A stretch of 64,000 nt of DNA, taken from NCBI GenBank assembly GCA_963771595.1, contig CAVYUC010000007.1, positions 372,001 to 436,000 on the forward strand. Reading direction: 5' to 3'. The number at the start of each line of letters is the position of its first letter. The first letter of the stretch is position 1. Below, piece by piece: positions 1 through 9,006 of this stretch. The notes under the pieces were generated by a model that saw only the letters and a program-made list of their open reading frames with translations, had not been told where the DNA came from and did no database searches. The stretch comes from CAVYUC01 sp963771595 (GTDB lineage: Bacteria > Bacteroidota > Bacteroidia > Bacteroidales > Prolixibacteraceae). The translations under genes were made by a program, and so were the position numbers.

Positions 1-677
1 AACTTCCCATAAATATCAGCGTCGATTTACATTTTCATCATTATAACATTGGAGTATTCGAAAAAATAATACTTGAAAGCCTGGGCAAATACAGCAAGTA
101 TATTATCATGAATTTTGATCATTCCAAAGTTTCGAAAATTGTGCAGAAAATTCCAATTGAACAGCTGTTAATTATCGATTGGAAAATTCATTCAACTGAA
201 AAACAATCCGCTATTTATCAAGACTTTGGAAAACCGGTTTATGACTGCCTGCAAAAAAATATTGAAAGTATCCGGAAGTACAGGGAATTTATTTTCTATT
301 ACCCTTCGTTTACTTACCATCCGAAAATTTCCATTGAATATTTTAAAAATTTTTGTACCGAAAATAAGATTACGCACTCTGTGATTTTTGAAAGCGAACA
401 ATACATTATTAAAGAAGGAGGTTTGTATTTACTCGTCAGCGACAGAACACTGGCCGAATTTCTTGACCAATGCGAAAAAAAAGGCTTTGAACCGGGTCGC
501 GAGGCTGGAGTGATTTCGTATAATGAAACGCCGATGAAAAAATATGTAAAAAACGGAATTTCAGTAATTTCGACTGATTTTGAACTAATGGGTCGGAAAG
601 CAGCAGAATTTGTTACGTCCAATAAACCGGTTCATTTTGAAGTTCCAATTACATTAAAGCTGCGTTCGTCACTTTAA
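1..677 (+). CDS. Sugar-responsive transcriptional regulator, effector domain only (5' truncated)
   Basis: The reading frame is open from the first bases of the window (codons in phase with position 3) and ends at 677, so the gene begins upstream; the ATG at 108 is internal. The visible 225 residues resemble the periplasmic-binding-protein-like effector domain of LacI/GntR-type regulators, with a late segment around 'LLVSDRTLAEFLDQCEKKG' and a C-terminal 'FELMGRKAAEFV' helix as in LacI-fold proteins. The DNA-binding domain lies outside the window. The gene sits directly upstream of xylB-xylA-xylE on the same strand, so a role as the xylose regulator is inferred from context. Whether the missing HTH is GntR or LacI type cannot be seen. 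Confidence 0.7.
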   Translation, partial: LPINISVDLHFHHYNIGVFEKIILESLGKYSKYIIMNFDHSKVSKIVQKIPIEQLLIIDWKIHSTEKQSAIYQDFGKPVYDCLQKNIESIRKYREFIFYYPSFTYHPKISIEYFKNFCTENKITHSVIFESEQYIIKEGGLYLLVSDRTLAEFLDQCEKKGFEPGREAGVISYNETPMKKYVKNGISVISTDFELMGRKAAEFVTSNKPVHFEVPITLKLRSSL

Positions 678-720
678 AAAAAGAAGATGGAAAAACATGT
701 TGTAAAACATTTTTTTTGAT

Positions 721-751
721 TTTGAAACGAATTATTTAGAAGCTAATTTTA
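721..751 (+). promoter_or_regulatory. Putative Bacteroidota-type promoter of the xyl operon
   Basis: TTTG at 721-724 is followed after 19 bases by TAATTTTA at 744-751. This fits the -33 TTTG / -7 TAnnTTTG consensus with one mismatch at the last base. It lies about 58 bases upstream of the xylB start, in the only gap between the regulator and xylB. Confidence 0.5.
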
Positions 752-808
752 CAAACATACCAGAACAGAACAGTTCAGAAATATTTTAAAAACAAAACGC
801 TGTATATC

Positions 809-2293
809 ATGTATTTATTAGGATTCGATATTGGAAGTTCATCTGTAAAAGTTTCGCTTTTAAATGGTGAAACAGGAAATTGCGAAGCATCGGCTTTTTA
901 TCCGAAAGCAGAAATGAAAATAACAGCCCACCAGGCCGGCTGGGCAGAACAAGACCCGGATTTGTGGTGGCAAAACCTGAAACTTGCACTTGCCGACGTA
1001 CTGCAACAGTCGAAAGTTGATCCCGAAAAAATAGAATCGATTGGAATTTCGTACCAAATGCACGGGCTGGTCATGGTAGATAAGAATCAACAGGTTTTGC
1101 GGCCGTCCATTATCTGGTGTGATAGTCGCGCAGCTTCCATTGGCGATAAAGCTTTTGAAGAAATTGGTGGCCAGCGTTGTTTAACCAATCTTTTAAATTC
1201 GCCGGGGAATTTTACCGCATCAAAACTAAAATGGGTTAAAGATAATGAGCCTGAATTATATGAAAAAGTCCATAAAATAATGTTGCCCGGAGATTTTATT
1301 GCCATGAAACTAACGGGAGAAATTCAAACTACCGTCAGCGGACTTTCTGAAGGAATAATGTGGAATTTTCAGGAAAATGCGCTGGCAGATCTGCTTTTTG
1401 AGAATTATGGATTTTCGAAAGAAATAATACCTGAAATTGTTCCCACTTTTGCAGTTCAGGGACAATTGTCGAAACAGGCAGCCGCTGAATTGGAACTTTC
1501 AACCAATACCAAAGTTAGCTACCGCGCCGGCGACCAACCCAATAATGCGTTGTCGCTAAATGTTCTGAATCCGGGAGAAATAGCAACCACAGCCGGAACA
1601 TCAGGAGTTGTGTATGGTGTAAGCGACGAAATTAAATACGACCAGCAATCACGGGTGAATACTTTTGCACACGTAAATTATACAAAGGAAAACCCGCGGC
1701 TTGGAGTTTTGCTTTGCATAAACGGAACCGGAATTTTAAATGCCTGGTTAAAACGAATGATTGGTGAAAACCTTTCGTACGACCAAATGAACCAATTGGC
1801 TGCAAATGTGCCGGTTGGATCGAAGGGAGTTTCGGTGCTGCCGTTTGGTAACGGAGCTGAACGTGTGCTGAACAACAAAAACATTGAATCGGTTTTTAAT
1901 GGAATCAGTTTTAATATTCACGGGAAAGAGCATCTTATCAGGGCAGCGCAGGAAGGAATTGTTTTTTCATTTAAATACGGAATGGATATTATGGAAAATA
2001 TTGGAATCCATGCATCCGTTATTCGGGCAGGAAAAGCAAACATGTTCCTGAGTCCAATTTTCAGAAATACACTGGCTGGTGTTACCGGTGCAACAATTGA
2101 GTTGTATAATACCGATGGTTCGGTTGGTGCAGCGCGTGGTGCCGGTGTAGGTTCGGGATTTTATAAAACGTTCAGTGAAGCATTTTCTAACCTTACCAAA
2201 CTGGAAACAGTTGAACCGGAGAGAGCCAAAGCTGACGAATATAAAACCGCTTACGAACACTGGAAAAACATTCTTAAAAAAGAAATAGGATAA
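809..2293 (+). CDS. xylB: Xylulokinase
   Basis: A 494-residue FGGY-family carbohydrate kinase that phosphorylates D-xylulose to D-xylulose 5-phosphate in the cytoplasm, feeding the pentose phosphate pathway. The N-terminus 'LLGFDIGSSSVKVSLL' is the phosphate-binding DIG(T/S)S motif; 'ISYQMHGLVMVD' matches the xylulokinase substrate-site region; 'AGTSGVVYG' and the C-terminal glycine-rich 'GSVGAARGAGVGSG' fit the second ATPase fold. Length is normal for the family. It is followed 68 bases later by xylA, so an operon is likely. The ATG at 809 directly precedes the DIG motif and is the natural start. Confidence 0.95.
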   Translation: MYLLGFDIGSSSVKVSLLNGETGNCEASAFYPKAEMKITAHQAGWAEQDPDLWWQNLKLALADVLQQSKVDPEKIESIGISYQMHGLVMVDKNQQVLRPSIIWCDSRAASIGDKAFEEIGGQRCLTNLLNSPGNFTASKLKWVKDNEPELYEKVHKIMLPGDFIAMKLTGEIQTTVSGLSEGIMWNFQENALADLLFENYGFSKEIIPEIVPTFAVQGQLSKQAAAELELSTNTKVSYRAGDQPNNALSLNVLNPGEIATTAGTSGVVYGVSDEIKYDQQSRVNTFAHVNYTKENPRLGVLLCINGTGILNAWLKRMIGENLSYDQMNQLAANVPVGSKGVSVLPFGNGAERVLNNKNIESVFNGISFNIHGKEHLIRAAQEGIVFSFKYGMDIMENIGIHASVIRAGKANMFLSPIFRNTLAGVTGATIELYNTDGSVGAARGAGVGSGFYKTFSEAFSNLTKLETVEPERAKADEYKTAYEHWKNILKKEIG

Positions 2294-2361
2294 AAAGGCG
2301 TTTTTCAATTGGAATTAACTGTTATTCATTCAATAAAATTCATTCATAAAAAACAAACAAC

Positions 2362-3687
2362 ATGGAAGTTTTAAAAGGAAACAAAGAGTATTTTTCGGGA
2401 ATAAATCAAATTAAATTTGAAGGTCCGGAATCAAGAAATCCATTGGCTTTTAAATGGTACGATGAAAACAAAGTGGTAGCAGGCAAAACACTGAAAGAAC
2501 ACCTGCGGTTTGCGGTGGCTTACTGGCACACATTCTGCGGAACCGGTGGCGATCCATTTGGACCGGGAACGCAAATATTTCCCTGGGATGGTGCTTCGGA
2601 TGCAATGGATGCGGCAAAAGAAAGAATGGATGCAGCATTTGAATTCATCACTAAAATGAATATTCCGTTTTACTGTTTCCATGACACCGATGTTGTTGGC
2701 GACGGATCGGTTTTCGAAATTGAGAAACGTCTGGAGAAAATGGTGGACTATGCAAAAGAAAAACAAGCTGCTTCTGGCGTGAAATTGCTTTGGGGAACCG
2801 CCAATGTATTTTCTGCTCCGCGTTACATGAATGGCGCAGCAACAAATCCTGATTTTAATGTGCTTGCAAATGTTGCTGTTCAGATTAAAAATGCAATTGA
2901 TGCAACTATTGCTCTGGGCGGAACAAACTACGTATTTTGGGGAGGCCGCGAAGGTTACATGAGCCTGCACAATACCGACACAAAACGCGAGCTCGCTCAT
3001 CTCGGCCAGTTTTTAAGAATGGCACGCGATTATGGCCGCAAACAAGGATTTAAAGGCACTTTCCTTATTGAACCTAAACCAATGGAACCCACAAAGCATC
3101 AGTACGATTACGATTCGCAAACAGTGATTGGTTTCCTGCGTGCAAATGGACTGGAAAACGATTTCAAATTAAATATTGAGGTTAATCATGCAACACTGGC
3201 CGGCCACACCTTTGCACACGATCTGCGGATGGCTGCCGATGCTGGTTTGCTGGGTTCTATCGATGCCAACAAGGGAGATTACCAGAATGGCTGGGATACC
3301 GATGAATTCCCGACAAGCATATACGAAACTACAGAAGCCATGCTTGAAATTTTACAGGCCGGTGGTTTTACAAACGGTGGAATTAATTTCGACGCCAAAA
3401 CCCGCAGAAACTCAACTGATTTGGAAGATATTTTTATTGCACATATTGGAGGAATGGATGTTTTTGCACGTTCATTGATTATTGCCGATAAAATTATGAA
3501 TGATTCGGATTATCTGACGATGCGCAAAAAACGGTACGCTTCATTCGACAGCGGAAAAGGAGCTGAATTTGAAGCCGGAAAATTATCACTGGAGCAAATG
3601 CGCGAAATCGCAAAAGAAGTTGGCGAACCGACCCAAATTAGTGGCAAACAGGAACTAATTGAACAGTTAATTAACTGGTACATTTAA
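2362..3687 (+). CDS. xylA: Xylose isomerase
   Basis: A 441-residue long-type (class II) xylose isomerase that interconverts D-xylose and D-xylulose using two divalent metal ions. Signature segments include 'YVFWGGREGY', 'FLIEPKP', 'LNIEVNHATLAGHTF' and 'GSIDANKGD', which carry the metal-ligand Glu, His and Asp residues of the TIM barrel. The substrate-site 'FHDTDVV' is also present. It lies between xylB and the sugar porter on the same strand, completing the isomerase pathway. A hairpin follows the stop codon, which may reduce read-through into the porter gene. Confidence 0.97.
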   Translation: MEVLKGNKEYFSGINQIKFEGPESRNPLAFKWYDENKVVAGKTLKEHLRFAVAYWHTFCGTGGDPFGPGTQIFPWDGASDAMDAAKERMDAAFEFITKMNIPFYCFHDTDVVGDGSVFEIEKRLEKMVDYAKEKQAASGVKLLWGTANVFSAPRYMNGAATNPDFNVLANVAVQIKNAIDATIALGGTNYVFWGGREGYMSLHNTDTKRELAHLGQFLRMARDYGRKQGFKGTFLIEPKPMEPTKHQYDYDSQTVIGFLRANGLENDFKLNIEVNHATLAGHTFAHDLRMAADAGLLGSIDANKGDYQNGWDTDEFPTSIYETTEAMLEILQAGGFTNGGINFDAKTRRNSTDLEDIFIAHIGGMDVFARSLIIADKIMNDSDYLTMRKKRYASFDSGKGAEFEAGKLSLEQMREIAKEVGEPTQISGKQELIEQLINWYI

Positions 3688-3726
3688 AATCAGCAATAAT
3701 TATTCTGACCAAAAACATTTAAATAT

Positions 3727-3766
3727 AAAGCCCGTTTCACCCAAAAAATGAACCGGGCTTTCTTTC
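3727..3766 (+). terminator. Hairpin between xylA and xylE
   Basis: AAAGCCCG at 3727-3734 pairs with CGGGCTTT at 3754-3761, with TTTCA/TGAA(C) extending the stem, followed by TTCTTTCT. It is shaped like a Rho-independent terminator and sits 40 bases after xylA, 70 bases before the porter gene. It could set different expression of enzymes and transporter, or protect the xylBA 3' end. Confidence 0.6.
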
Positions 3767-3834
3767 TGATTTAAAGCCAAAATGCATTTATAGAAAAAGA
3801 TTTCAGTTTTTAATCGGAAATAAAAAGTTAAAAC

Positions 3835-5214
3835 ATGAAAAACAACAGATTGTATGTTATTGCCATCACCTTTGTTGCAACACTTGGAGGTTTGCTTTTT
3901 GGGTACGATACGGCAGTTATTTCAGGTGCGGAAAAATCAATTCAGGCCTATTTAATTGACAGCCAGGGCCTGAGCACATTAATTCACGGATTAACCATTT
4001 CAAGTGCGCTGATTGGCTGTATTATTGGCGGATTATTATCAGGAATATTTGCTTCGGCTTTAGGCAGGAAAAATACATTACTGCTTGCAGCCATTTTATT
4101 CCTCCTTTCAGCGATGGGTTCAGGATATCCTGAATTTCTGTTTTTTCAAAAAGGCGAACCTACAATTGGCTTGCTGCTGATGTTTAATTTTTACCGGTTA
4201 GTTGGCGGAATTGGAGTTGGACTGGCCTCAGCAGTTTGCCCTATGTACATTGGCGAAATTGCGCCGGCCAAAATTCGCGGTCAGTTAGTTTCATTAAACC
4301 AGTTTGCCATTATTTTCGGGATGCTGGTTGTTTATTTTGTAAACTGGGGAATTGCCAGCGGTCAAACGCTGGAGTGGATAAATAACATTGGCTGGCGGCG
4401 CATGTTTTTGTCGGAAACAATTCCTGCCGGATTGTTTGGCATATTATTGTTTTTTGTACCCGAAACTCCGCGCTACCTGTCGCTTTCCAATAAACCTGAT
4501 GAAGCGTTTAAAATTCTGAAACGAATAAATGGCGAGGAAAAAGCCCGATTAATTATGGCCGAAATCAAAGGAAGTATCAGCCACCACAAATCGGCAAAAT
4601 TGTATTCTTTCGGAAAAAAAGTAATCATTATTGGAATTTTACTTTCTGTATTCCAGCAATTTGTAGGAATCAATGTAGCGCTTTATTATGCTCCACGAAT
4701 TTTCGAAAGTATGGGCGCTGCAAAAGATGCGTCGCTGATGCAAACAGTAATAATGGGTTTGGTGAATGTAATATTTACCGTAGTTGCCATTTTCACTGTT
4801 GATAAATGGGGGCGTAAACCGCTGCTGATAGTTGGATCGGCAGGCATGGCCATCGGAATGTTTGCCATTTCGGCACTGGCATTTATGAAAATCATTGGTA
4901 TTGGAACACTGATATTTATTATCATTTACACTGCTTCTTTTATGATGTCGTGGGGTCCCATTTGCTGGGTGTTGATTTCAGAAATTTTCCCGAACAAAAT
5001 CAGGGGAAAAGCAGTGGCAATAGCGGTTGCAGCACAATGGGCAGCCAACTATTTTATTTCATCCACCTACCCTGCCATGATGGAATTCAGCGGTGGTTTT
5101 ACCTATGGCTTTTATGGATTGATGAGCGTTCTTTCCCTCATTTTTGTTTGGAAAATGGTTCCGGAAACGAAAGGAAAATCCCTGGAAGAAATGGAAATTT
5201 TGTGGGAAAAATAA
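3835..5214 (+). CDS. xylE: MFS sugar:proton symporter, XylE-like
   Basis: A 459-residue major facilitator superfamily sugar porter with about 12 transmembrane segments. Sugar-porter signatures are present: 'GGLLFGYDTAVISGA' in helix 1, 'LGRKNTLL' after helix 2, 'PETPRYL' at the end of the first half, 'QQFVGINVALYYAP' in helix 7, 'DKWGRKPLL' and the C-terminal 'PETKGKSLEEME'. The QQ-x-x-GIN segment is a sugar-binding determinant in XylE. Position after xylA makes D-xylose the likely substrate; arabinose or another sugar cannot be excluded from sequence alone. Confidence 0.9.
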   Translation: MKNNRLYVIAITFVATLGGLLFGYDTAVISGAEKSIQAYLIDSQGLSTLIHGLTISSALIGCIIGGLLSGIFASALGRKNTLLLAAILFLLSAMGSGYPEFLFFQKGEPTIGLLLMFNFYRLVGGIGVGLASAVCPMYIGEIAPAKIRGQLVSLNQFAIIFGMLVVYFVNWGIASGQTLEWINNIGWRRMFLSETIPAGLFGILLFFVPETPRYLSLSNKPDEAFKILKRINGEEKARLIMAEIKGSISHHKSAKLYSFGKKVIIIGILLSVFQQFVGINVALYYAPRIFESMGAAKDASLMQTVIMGLVNVIFTVVAIFTVDKWGRKPLLIVGSAGMAIGMFAISALAFMKIIGIGTLIFIIIYTASFMMSWGPICWVLISEIFPNKIRGKAVAIAVAAQWAANYFISSTYPAMMEFSGGFTYGFYGLMSVLSLIFVWKMVPETKGKSLEEMEILWEK

Positions 5215-5235
5215 AAATAACGATGTACTAAAAAC

Positions 5236-5278
5236 AAAAACCGGGAATCCCTTTTTAAGGTTATTTCCCGGTTTTTTT
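5236..5278 (+). terminator. Terminator of the xyl operon
   Basis: CCGGGAA at 5241-5247 pairs with TTCCCGG at 5265-5271, flanked by A5 upstream and T7 downstream (5272-5278). This is a canonical intrinsic terminator after the porter gene. The flanking A and T tracts also make it usable for the convergent sod gene that ends at 5329. Confidence 0.85.
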
Positions 5279-5328
5279 ATCTGTAGAACTTTAATCTTTC
5301 CAAAGATACTTCCTTTGCAGATATTCAG

Positions 5329-5913
5329 CTATTTCTCAAAACGCTCCCAAATAATTTTCCAGTCGATAATTTTCCAGAAATCCTCGACATATTTTGGACG
5401 GGCATTTTGTTTATCGAGATAATAGGCATGTTCCCAAACATCGCAGGTGAGCAGTGGTGTTTTGTTCTGGCGGATTGGATTTCCGGCATTTGCGGTTTGA
5501 ACAATTTCCAGTTCGCCGTTTTCATCTTTTACCAGCCATGTCCAGCCTGAACCAAACAAAGTTGTTGCAGCATTTGTAAACTCTTCTTTAAATTTGTCGA
5601 ACGAACCAAATTTCCCTTCAATTGCAGACATTAATTCATCACGGGGTTCTTCGCAATGTTCTTCCGAATTGAATTGTGCAAAATAAAAAGTATGGTTCCA
5701 AACCTGGGCGCCGTTATTGAAAATTCCGCCATCGGCATTTTTAATAATCTCTTCCAGGGAAGCATTTTCAAATTTAGTTCCTTCAATCAGGCCATTAACT
5801 TTATTTACATAAGCCTGATGGTGTTTTCCATGATGATACTCAAGCGTTTTTTCGCTGATATAAGGTTCCAAAGCATCCTTTGGATACGGTAATTTTGGTA
5901 ATTCAAAAGCCAT
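5329..5913 (-). CDS. sodB: Superoxide dismutase, Fe-type
   Basis: A 194-residue iron/manganese superoxide dismutase, converting superoxide to H2O2 and O2. The start is placed at the ATG of 'MAFELPKLPY' (5913), the family's usual N-terminus; an upstream in-frame extension of 14 residues has no family match. Metal ligands are visible: His in 'TLEYHHGKHH', His in 'NGAQVWNHTFYF', and Asp and His in 'CDVWEHAYY'. The 'AQVWNHTFYF' context, with Gln before the ligand helix, is characteristic of Fe-dependent enzymes. A second SOD gene of Mn-like character lies directly upstream on the same strand. Confidence 0.93.
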   Translation of the reverse strand: MAFELPKLPYPKDALEPYISEKTLEYHHGKHHQAYVNKVNGLIEGTKFENASLEEIIKNADGGIFNNGAQVWNHTFYFAQFNSEEHCEEPRDELMSAIEGKFGSFDKFKEEFTNAATTLFGSGWTWLVKDENGELEIVQTANAGNPIRQNKTPLLTCDVWEHAYYLDKQNARPKYVEDFWKIIDWKIIWERFEK

Positions 5914-6080
5914 AATTTTACGTTTTAAAGGTGAAAATAATTTGTTTTTTCTCACCTACAAAACACACACCTGTTCAAAAAGATTAATATTACCCTTAAT
6001 TTGAAATGAGTTTAAATAAAGAAGCTGATTTCAATGGGACAACTAACCTAGTAAACATAATGTTTCGCAATAAAACATTA

Positions 6081-6110
6081 AAAACCCCGGAGCCTCTGCT
6101 CCGGGGAAAA
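6081..6110 (-). terminator. Terminator after the Mn-type SOD gene
   Basis: CCCCGGAG at 6085-6092 and CTCCGGGG at 6099-6106 form an 8-bp perfect stem with a 6-base loop. Read on the minus strand it is followed by a T run (A bases at 6081-6084 on the plus strand). It lies just past the stop of the SOD gene ending at 6124, so the two SOD genes are probably transcribed separately. Confidence 0.85.
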
Positions 6111-6123
6111 AACCAAAAATCAA

Positions 6124-6723
6124 CTAACCTTTAAACCGCCTGGTGACTTCGTCCCAGTTGATGAGACTCCAAAAAGCATCTACATAATCCGCACGTTTGT
6201 TCTGATGCTTCAGGTAATACGCATGTTCCCACACGTCGATGCCCAAAATGGGCTTTCCCTGAACTTCAGCAACATCCATTAACGGATTATCCTGATTGGG
6301 CGTGGACGAAACCACCAGTTTTTTTTCTTGAAGAACCAACCAAGCCCAACCAGATCCAAACTGCGTTAAAGCAGCCTGAACAAAAGCTTCCTGAAATTTT
6401 TCCAACGAACCAAGTGATTCGTTGATGGCATCCAACAACTCCCCTTCCGGCTTTTTTGAGCCTCCGGGAGCAATTACATCCCAATATAAGTTGTGATTGT
6501 AATAACCTCCACCATTATTTCTTACTGCACTTGAATATTTTGATACATGAGAAAGTATCTCCTCAATGCTTTTATTTTCCAAATCAGTTCCTTCCACAGC
6601 ACTGTTTAATTTACTTGTATAACCTGCATGGTGCTTATCATGGTGTATTTCCATTGTTCGCGCATCAATATAAGGTTCAAGTGCCGCGTAATCGTATCCT
6701 AATTTTGGTAATTCAAATGCCAT
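6124..6723 (-). CDS. sodA: Superoxide dismutase, Mn-type or cambialistic
   Basis: A 199-residue Fe/Mn superoxide dismutase. It shares the 'MAFELPKL' start and the 'IDVWEHAYY' metal site with its neighbour but differs at the discriminating positions: 'RNNGGGYYNHNLYW' replaces the Gln-containing Fe motif and 'SSTPNQDNPL' resembles Mn enzymes such as Bacillus SodA. Metal specificity is inferred from these positions and could be cambialistic. It is separated from the Fe-type gene by about 210 bases with its own terminator, suggesting independent control, for example by metal supply. Confidence 0.92.
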   Translation of the reverse strand: MAFELPKLGYDYAALEPYIDARTMEIHHDKHHAGYTSKLNSAVEGTDLENKSIEEILSHVSKYSSAVRNNGGGYYNHNLYWDVIAPGGSKKPEGELLDAINESLGSLEKFQEAFVQAALTQFGSGWAWLVLQEKKLVVSSTPNQDNPLMDVAEVQGKPILGIDVWEHAYYLKHQNKRADYVDAFWSLINWDEVTRRFKG

Positions 6724-7023
6724 ATTTTATTCTGTTTTTAATTTTAAAGATTAAAGCATGTTTAAATCTTATTTCAAAAGTAAGTGTTATTTAGAATTAA
6801 TCCAAATCTTTAAGCAAAAAACAATTTTAATTTATTTATTGTTCATACTTTCTTTTTATTCAAACCGGAAGTTTCTTTTCTTTTCAGCATATCGCTCAAT
6901 ATTCAACCGATTAATTTACAGCATTGTAACAAGAATTATATAATGAATAAGAAAATATCATCCGCCAAAAGCGCCGAAAAATAAAGCCCAAATAAATTAC
7001 CTTTACCTGCTGAATAAATAATT
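6724..7023. other. Intergenic region between divergent SOD and MATE genes
   Basis: About 300 AT-rich bases between divergently transcribed genes. I see no convincing gene; the short open frames lack family features. TACCTTTA near 6997-7005 is a one-mismatch match to the TAnnTTTG -7 box and may serve the MATE gene. Confidence 0.4.
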
Positions 7024-8325
7024 ATGAACCGGGAAATTCTTCGTTTGGCAATACCAAATATCATCAGCAACATAACTGTGCCTCTTTTGGGTTTGGTGGA
7101 TCTGGCGTTAATGGGACATCTTGGTTCTGAAATTTATATTGGTGCGATTTCGCTTGGAGGAGTAATTTTCAATTTCATTTACTGGGGTTTCAGTTTTTTA
7201 AGAATGAGTACTTCCGGGTTTACTGCGCAGGCTTTTGGCGAAAATAATACCAGTGAAAGTATCAATATTCTTGTTCGTGCAATGCTTGTATCGCTGGTAA
7301 TCAGCTTGCTTATTCTCGTTCTTCAATCGCCTGTTGCATGGGCAAGTTTTAAGCTAATTGGTGGTAGCAGCGCAGTGGAATCCCTTGCCAAAGAATATTT
7401 TCGGATTCGTGTATGGGCAGCTCCTGCAGCTTTAAGCCTTTTTGTTTTCAGCGGGTGGTTTTTGGGCATGCAAAACGCCCGCTTTCCAATGATTATTGCC
7501 ATTGCCACCAATGTAGTTAACATTTTACTGAGCATGTTCTTTGTTTTTGGGCTAAATATGAAATCAGCCGGTGTTGCTCTGGGAACGGCACTTTCTCAAT
7601 ATTTTGGACTTTTACTGGCAGTGTTACTTTTCCTGAAAAAATACCGCTACCTCCTGCCCGAAGTGACAAAAAAAGGAATTTATGACCTGAAACAATTAAC
7701 CGCTTTTTTTAAAGTTAATACCGACATTTTTATTCGTACGTTTTGCATCATTCTTGTTTTTACTTTTTTCACTTCAAAATCGGCCAGCATCGACAACACA
7801 ATCCTTGCTGTCAATTCGTTGCTGATTCAGTTTTTATTGTTTTTCTCGTTTTTTATTGATGGTTTTGCTTTTGCGGGCGAAGCGCTGGTTGGCAAATATG
7901 TGGGAGCCCGGCAACTTGCTTCCCTGAAAAAAGCAGTGAAACGTTTGTTTATCTGGGGAGTTTCACTGGCTTTGGTTTTCACAATTATTTATTTGACAGG
8001 TATAAATTTCAGTTTAAAATTACTCACTTCACAAAGCGATATCATTAAAAAAGCCCAACCCTTTATTCCGTGGGTGATTGCCATTCCCCTGGCCAGTTTT
8101 GGTTCTTTTATCTGGGATGGTATTTTTATTGGCGCAACTGCATCACGTGAAATGCGCAATGCCTTGCTGGCAGCCGCATTTCTTGTTTTTGCCCCCGTTT
8201 TCTTTTTTCTGAATCAAGTATGGGAAAATCATGCACTTTGGCTGGGAATGGTTTTATTCATGCTCGCGCGAGGTGTGTTTCAAACGCTGATGTATAAAAA
8301 AGCAATAATAAAACCTTTACTTTGA
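7024..8325 (+). CDS. MATE-family efflux transporter, DinF-like
   Basis: A 433-residue membrane protein with about 12 hydrophobic segments in two homologous halves. The N-terminus 'LAIPNIISNITVPLLGLVDLALMGHLG' is the MATE pattern (A-x-P, then VD-x-x-x-(M/V)GHLG), and the DinF branch is suggested by 'FLRMSTSGFTAQAFG'. These antiporters export cationic drugs or metabolites using Na+ or H+. The stop codon at 8323-8325 immediately abuts the next reading frame. The substrate cannot be predicted. Confidence 0.88.
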   Translation: MNREILRLAIPNIISNITVPLLGLVDLALMGHLGSEIYIGAISLGGVIFNFIYWGFSFLRMSTSGFTAQAFGENNTSESINILVRAMLVSLVISLLILVLQSPVAWASFKLIGGSSAVESLAKEYFRIRVWAAPAALSLFVFSGWFLGMQNARFPMIIAIATNVVNILLSMFFVFGLNMKSAGVALGTALSQYFGLLLAVLLFLKKYRYLLPEVTKKGIYDLKQLTAFFKVNTDIFIRTFCIILVFTFFTSKSASIDNTILAVNSLLIQFLLFFSFFIDGFAFAGEALVGKYVGARQLASLKKAVKRLFIWGVSLALVFTIIYLTGINFSLKLLTSQSDIIKKAQPFIPWVIAIPLASFGSFIWDGIFIGATASREMRNALLAAAFLVFAPVFFFLNQVWENHALWLGMVLFMLARGVFQTLMYKKAIIKPLL

Positions 8326-8361
8326 ATGCTTTTCAGAAAAAATCAAAAAATAAAAATAATA

Positions 8362-8832
8362 ATGAATACAAAACAATTAATAGTGATTTTAATTTCCATC
8401 TGTATATTAGCAAGTTGCCAAAACAAAAAAGAAAGCTGGAATAAAAAAACAGAACTACTTTTGGCGCAAAACGATTCCCTGCGGCATGTAATTTTGCGAA
8501 TCAAAACTGAAAATGACTCATTACGGAAATCATTATCCGATAAATCCGGTTACTGGTACATTCCGGCCCGCGATGGTTCAAAATTAATTAAATCGGGAAT
8601 TAATGATCCGGCACAATATATTACAAACGCGCTTTTCGAAAAAACAAATTTAATTCCCACAAAAGCCGTATTAGGCGGAACCATGCACTTTGAAAAAACA
8701 GAACTACTGGGTAAAAACTGGCTGATTGCAGATTATACCGACGGCCATATTTACGGAAAATCAATATTCAAATATGAAATTAAAAATAACAACCAGCTGG
8801 AATTCAAAATACTTGCATCAGCCCGACCATAA
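8362..8832 (+). CDS. Small lipoprotein of unknown function
   Basis: The start at 8362 gives a clean lipoprotein signal, 'MNTKQLIVILISICILASC', with the lipidated Cys after ASC; the frame is also open from an ATG at 8326 next to the MATE stop, but that would bury the signal. The mature part has a short heptad-like helix ('LLLAQNDSLRHVILRIKTENDSLRKSL') followed by about 95 residues with alternating beta-like hydrophobicity ('WYIPARDGSKLIKSGIND'). I do not recognise the domain. It is probably cotranscribed with the MATE exporter and anchored in the outer or inner membrane. Confidence 0.75.
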   Translation: MNTKQLIVILISICILASCQNKKESWNKKTELLLAQNDSLRHVILRIKTENDSLRKSLSDKSGYWYIPARDGSKLIKSGINDPAQYITNALFEKTNLIPTKAVLGGTMHFEKTELLGKNWLIADYTDGHIYGKSIFKYEIKNNNQLEFKILASARP

Positions 8833-8933
8833 TAAAATTATTGCCTGGTTATTATTGCGGCTTTAAATATTTAGTCTTCATTAAAAATTCAGAATTTATT
8901 TTTTTGTTCACAATAGAATAAAACAGCTTTTAT

Positions 8934-8941
8934 TAAATTTG
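8934..8941 (+). promoter_or_regulatory. Putative -7 element upstream of the YeeE/YedE gene
   Basis: TAAATTTG at 8934-8941 matches TAnnTTTG exactly, about 65 bases before the start at 9007. The nearest TTTTTG upstream (to 8906) is farther away than the usual 19-21 bases, so the -33 element is uncertain. Confidence 0.35.
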
Positions 8942-9006
8942 TCATCTGTTACAGGTATTTTGTAAAACTGTAATCACCAACTAATCATCAAAAAAAAAAT
9001 AAAACC

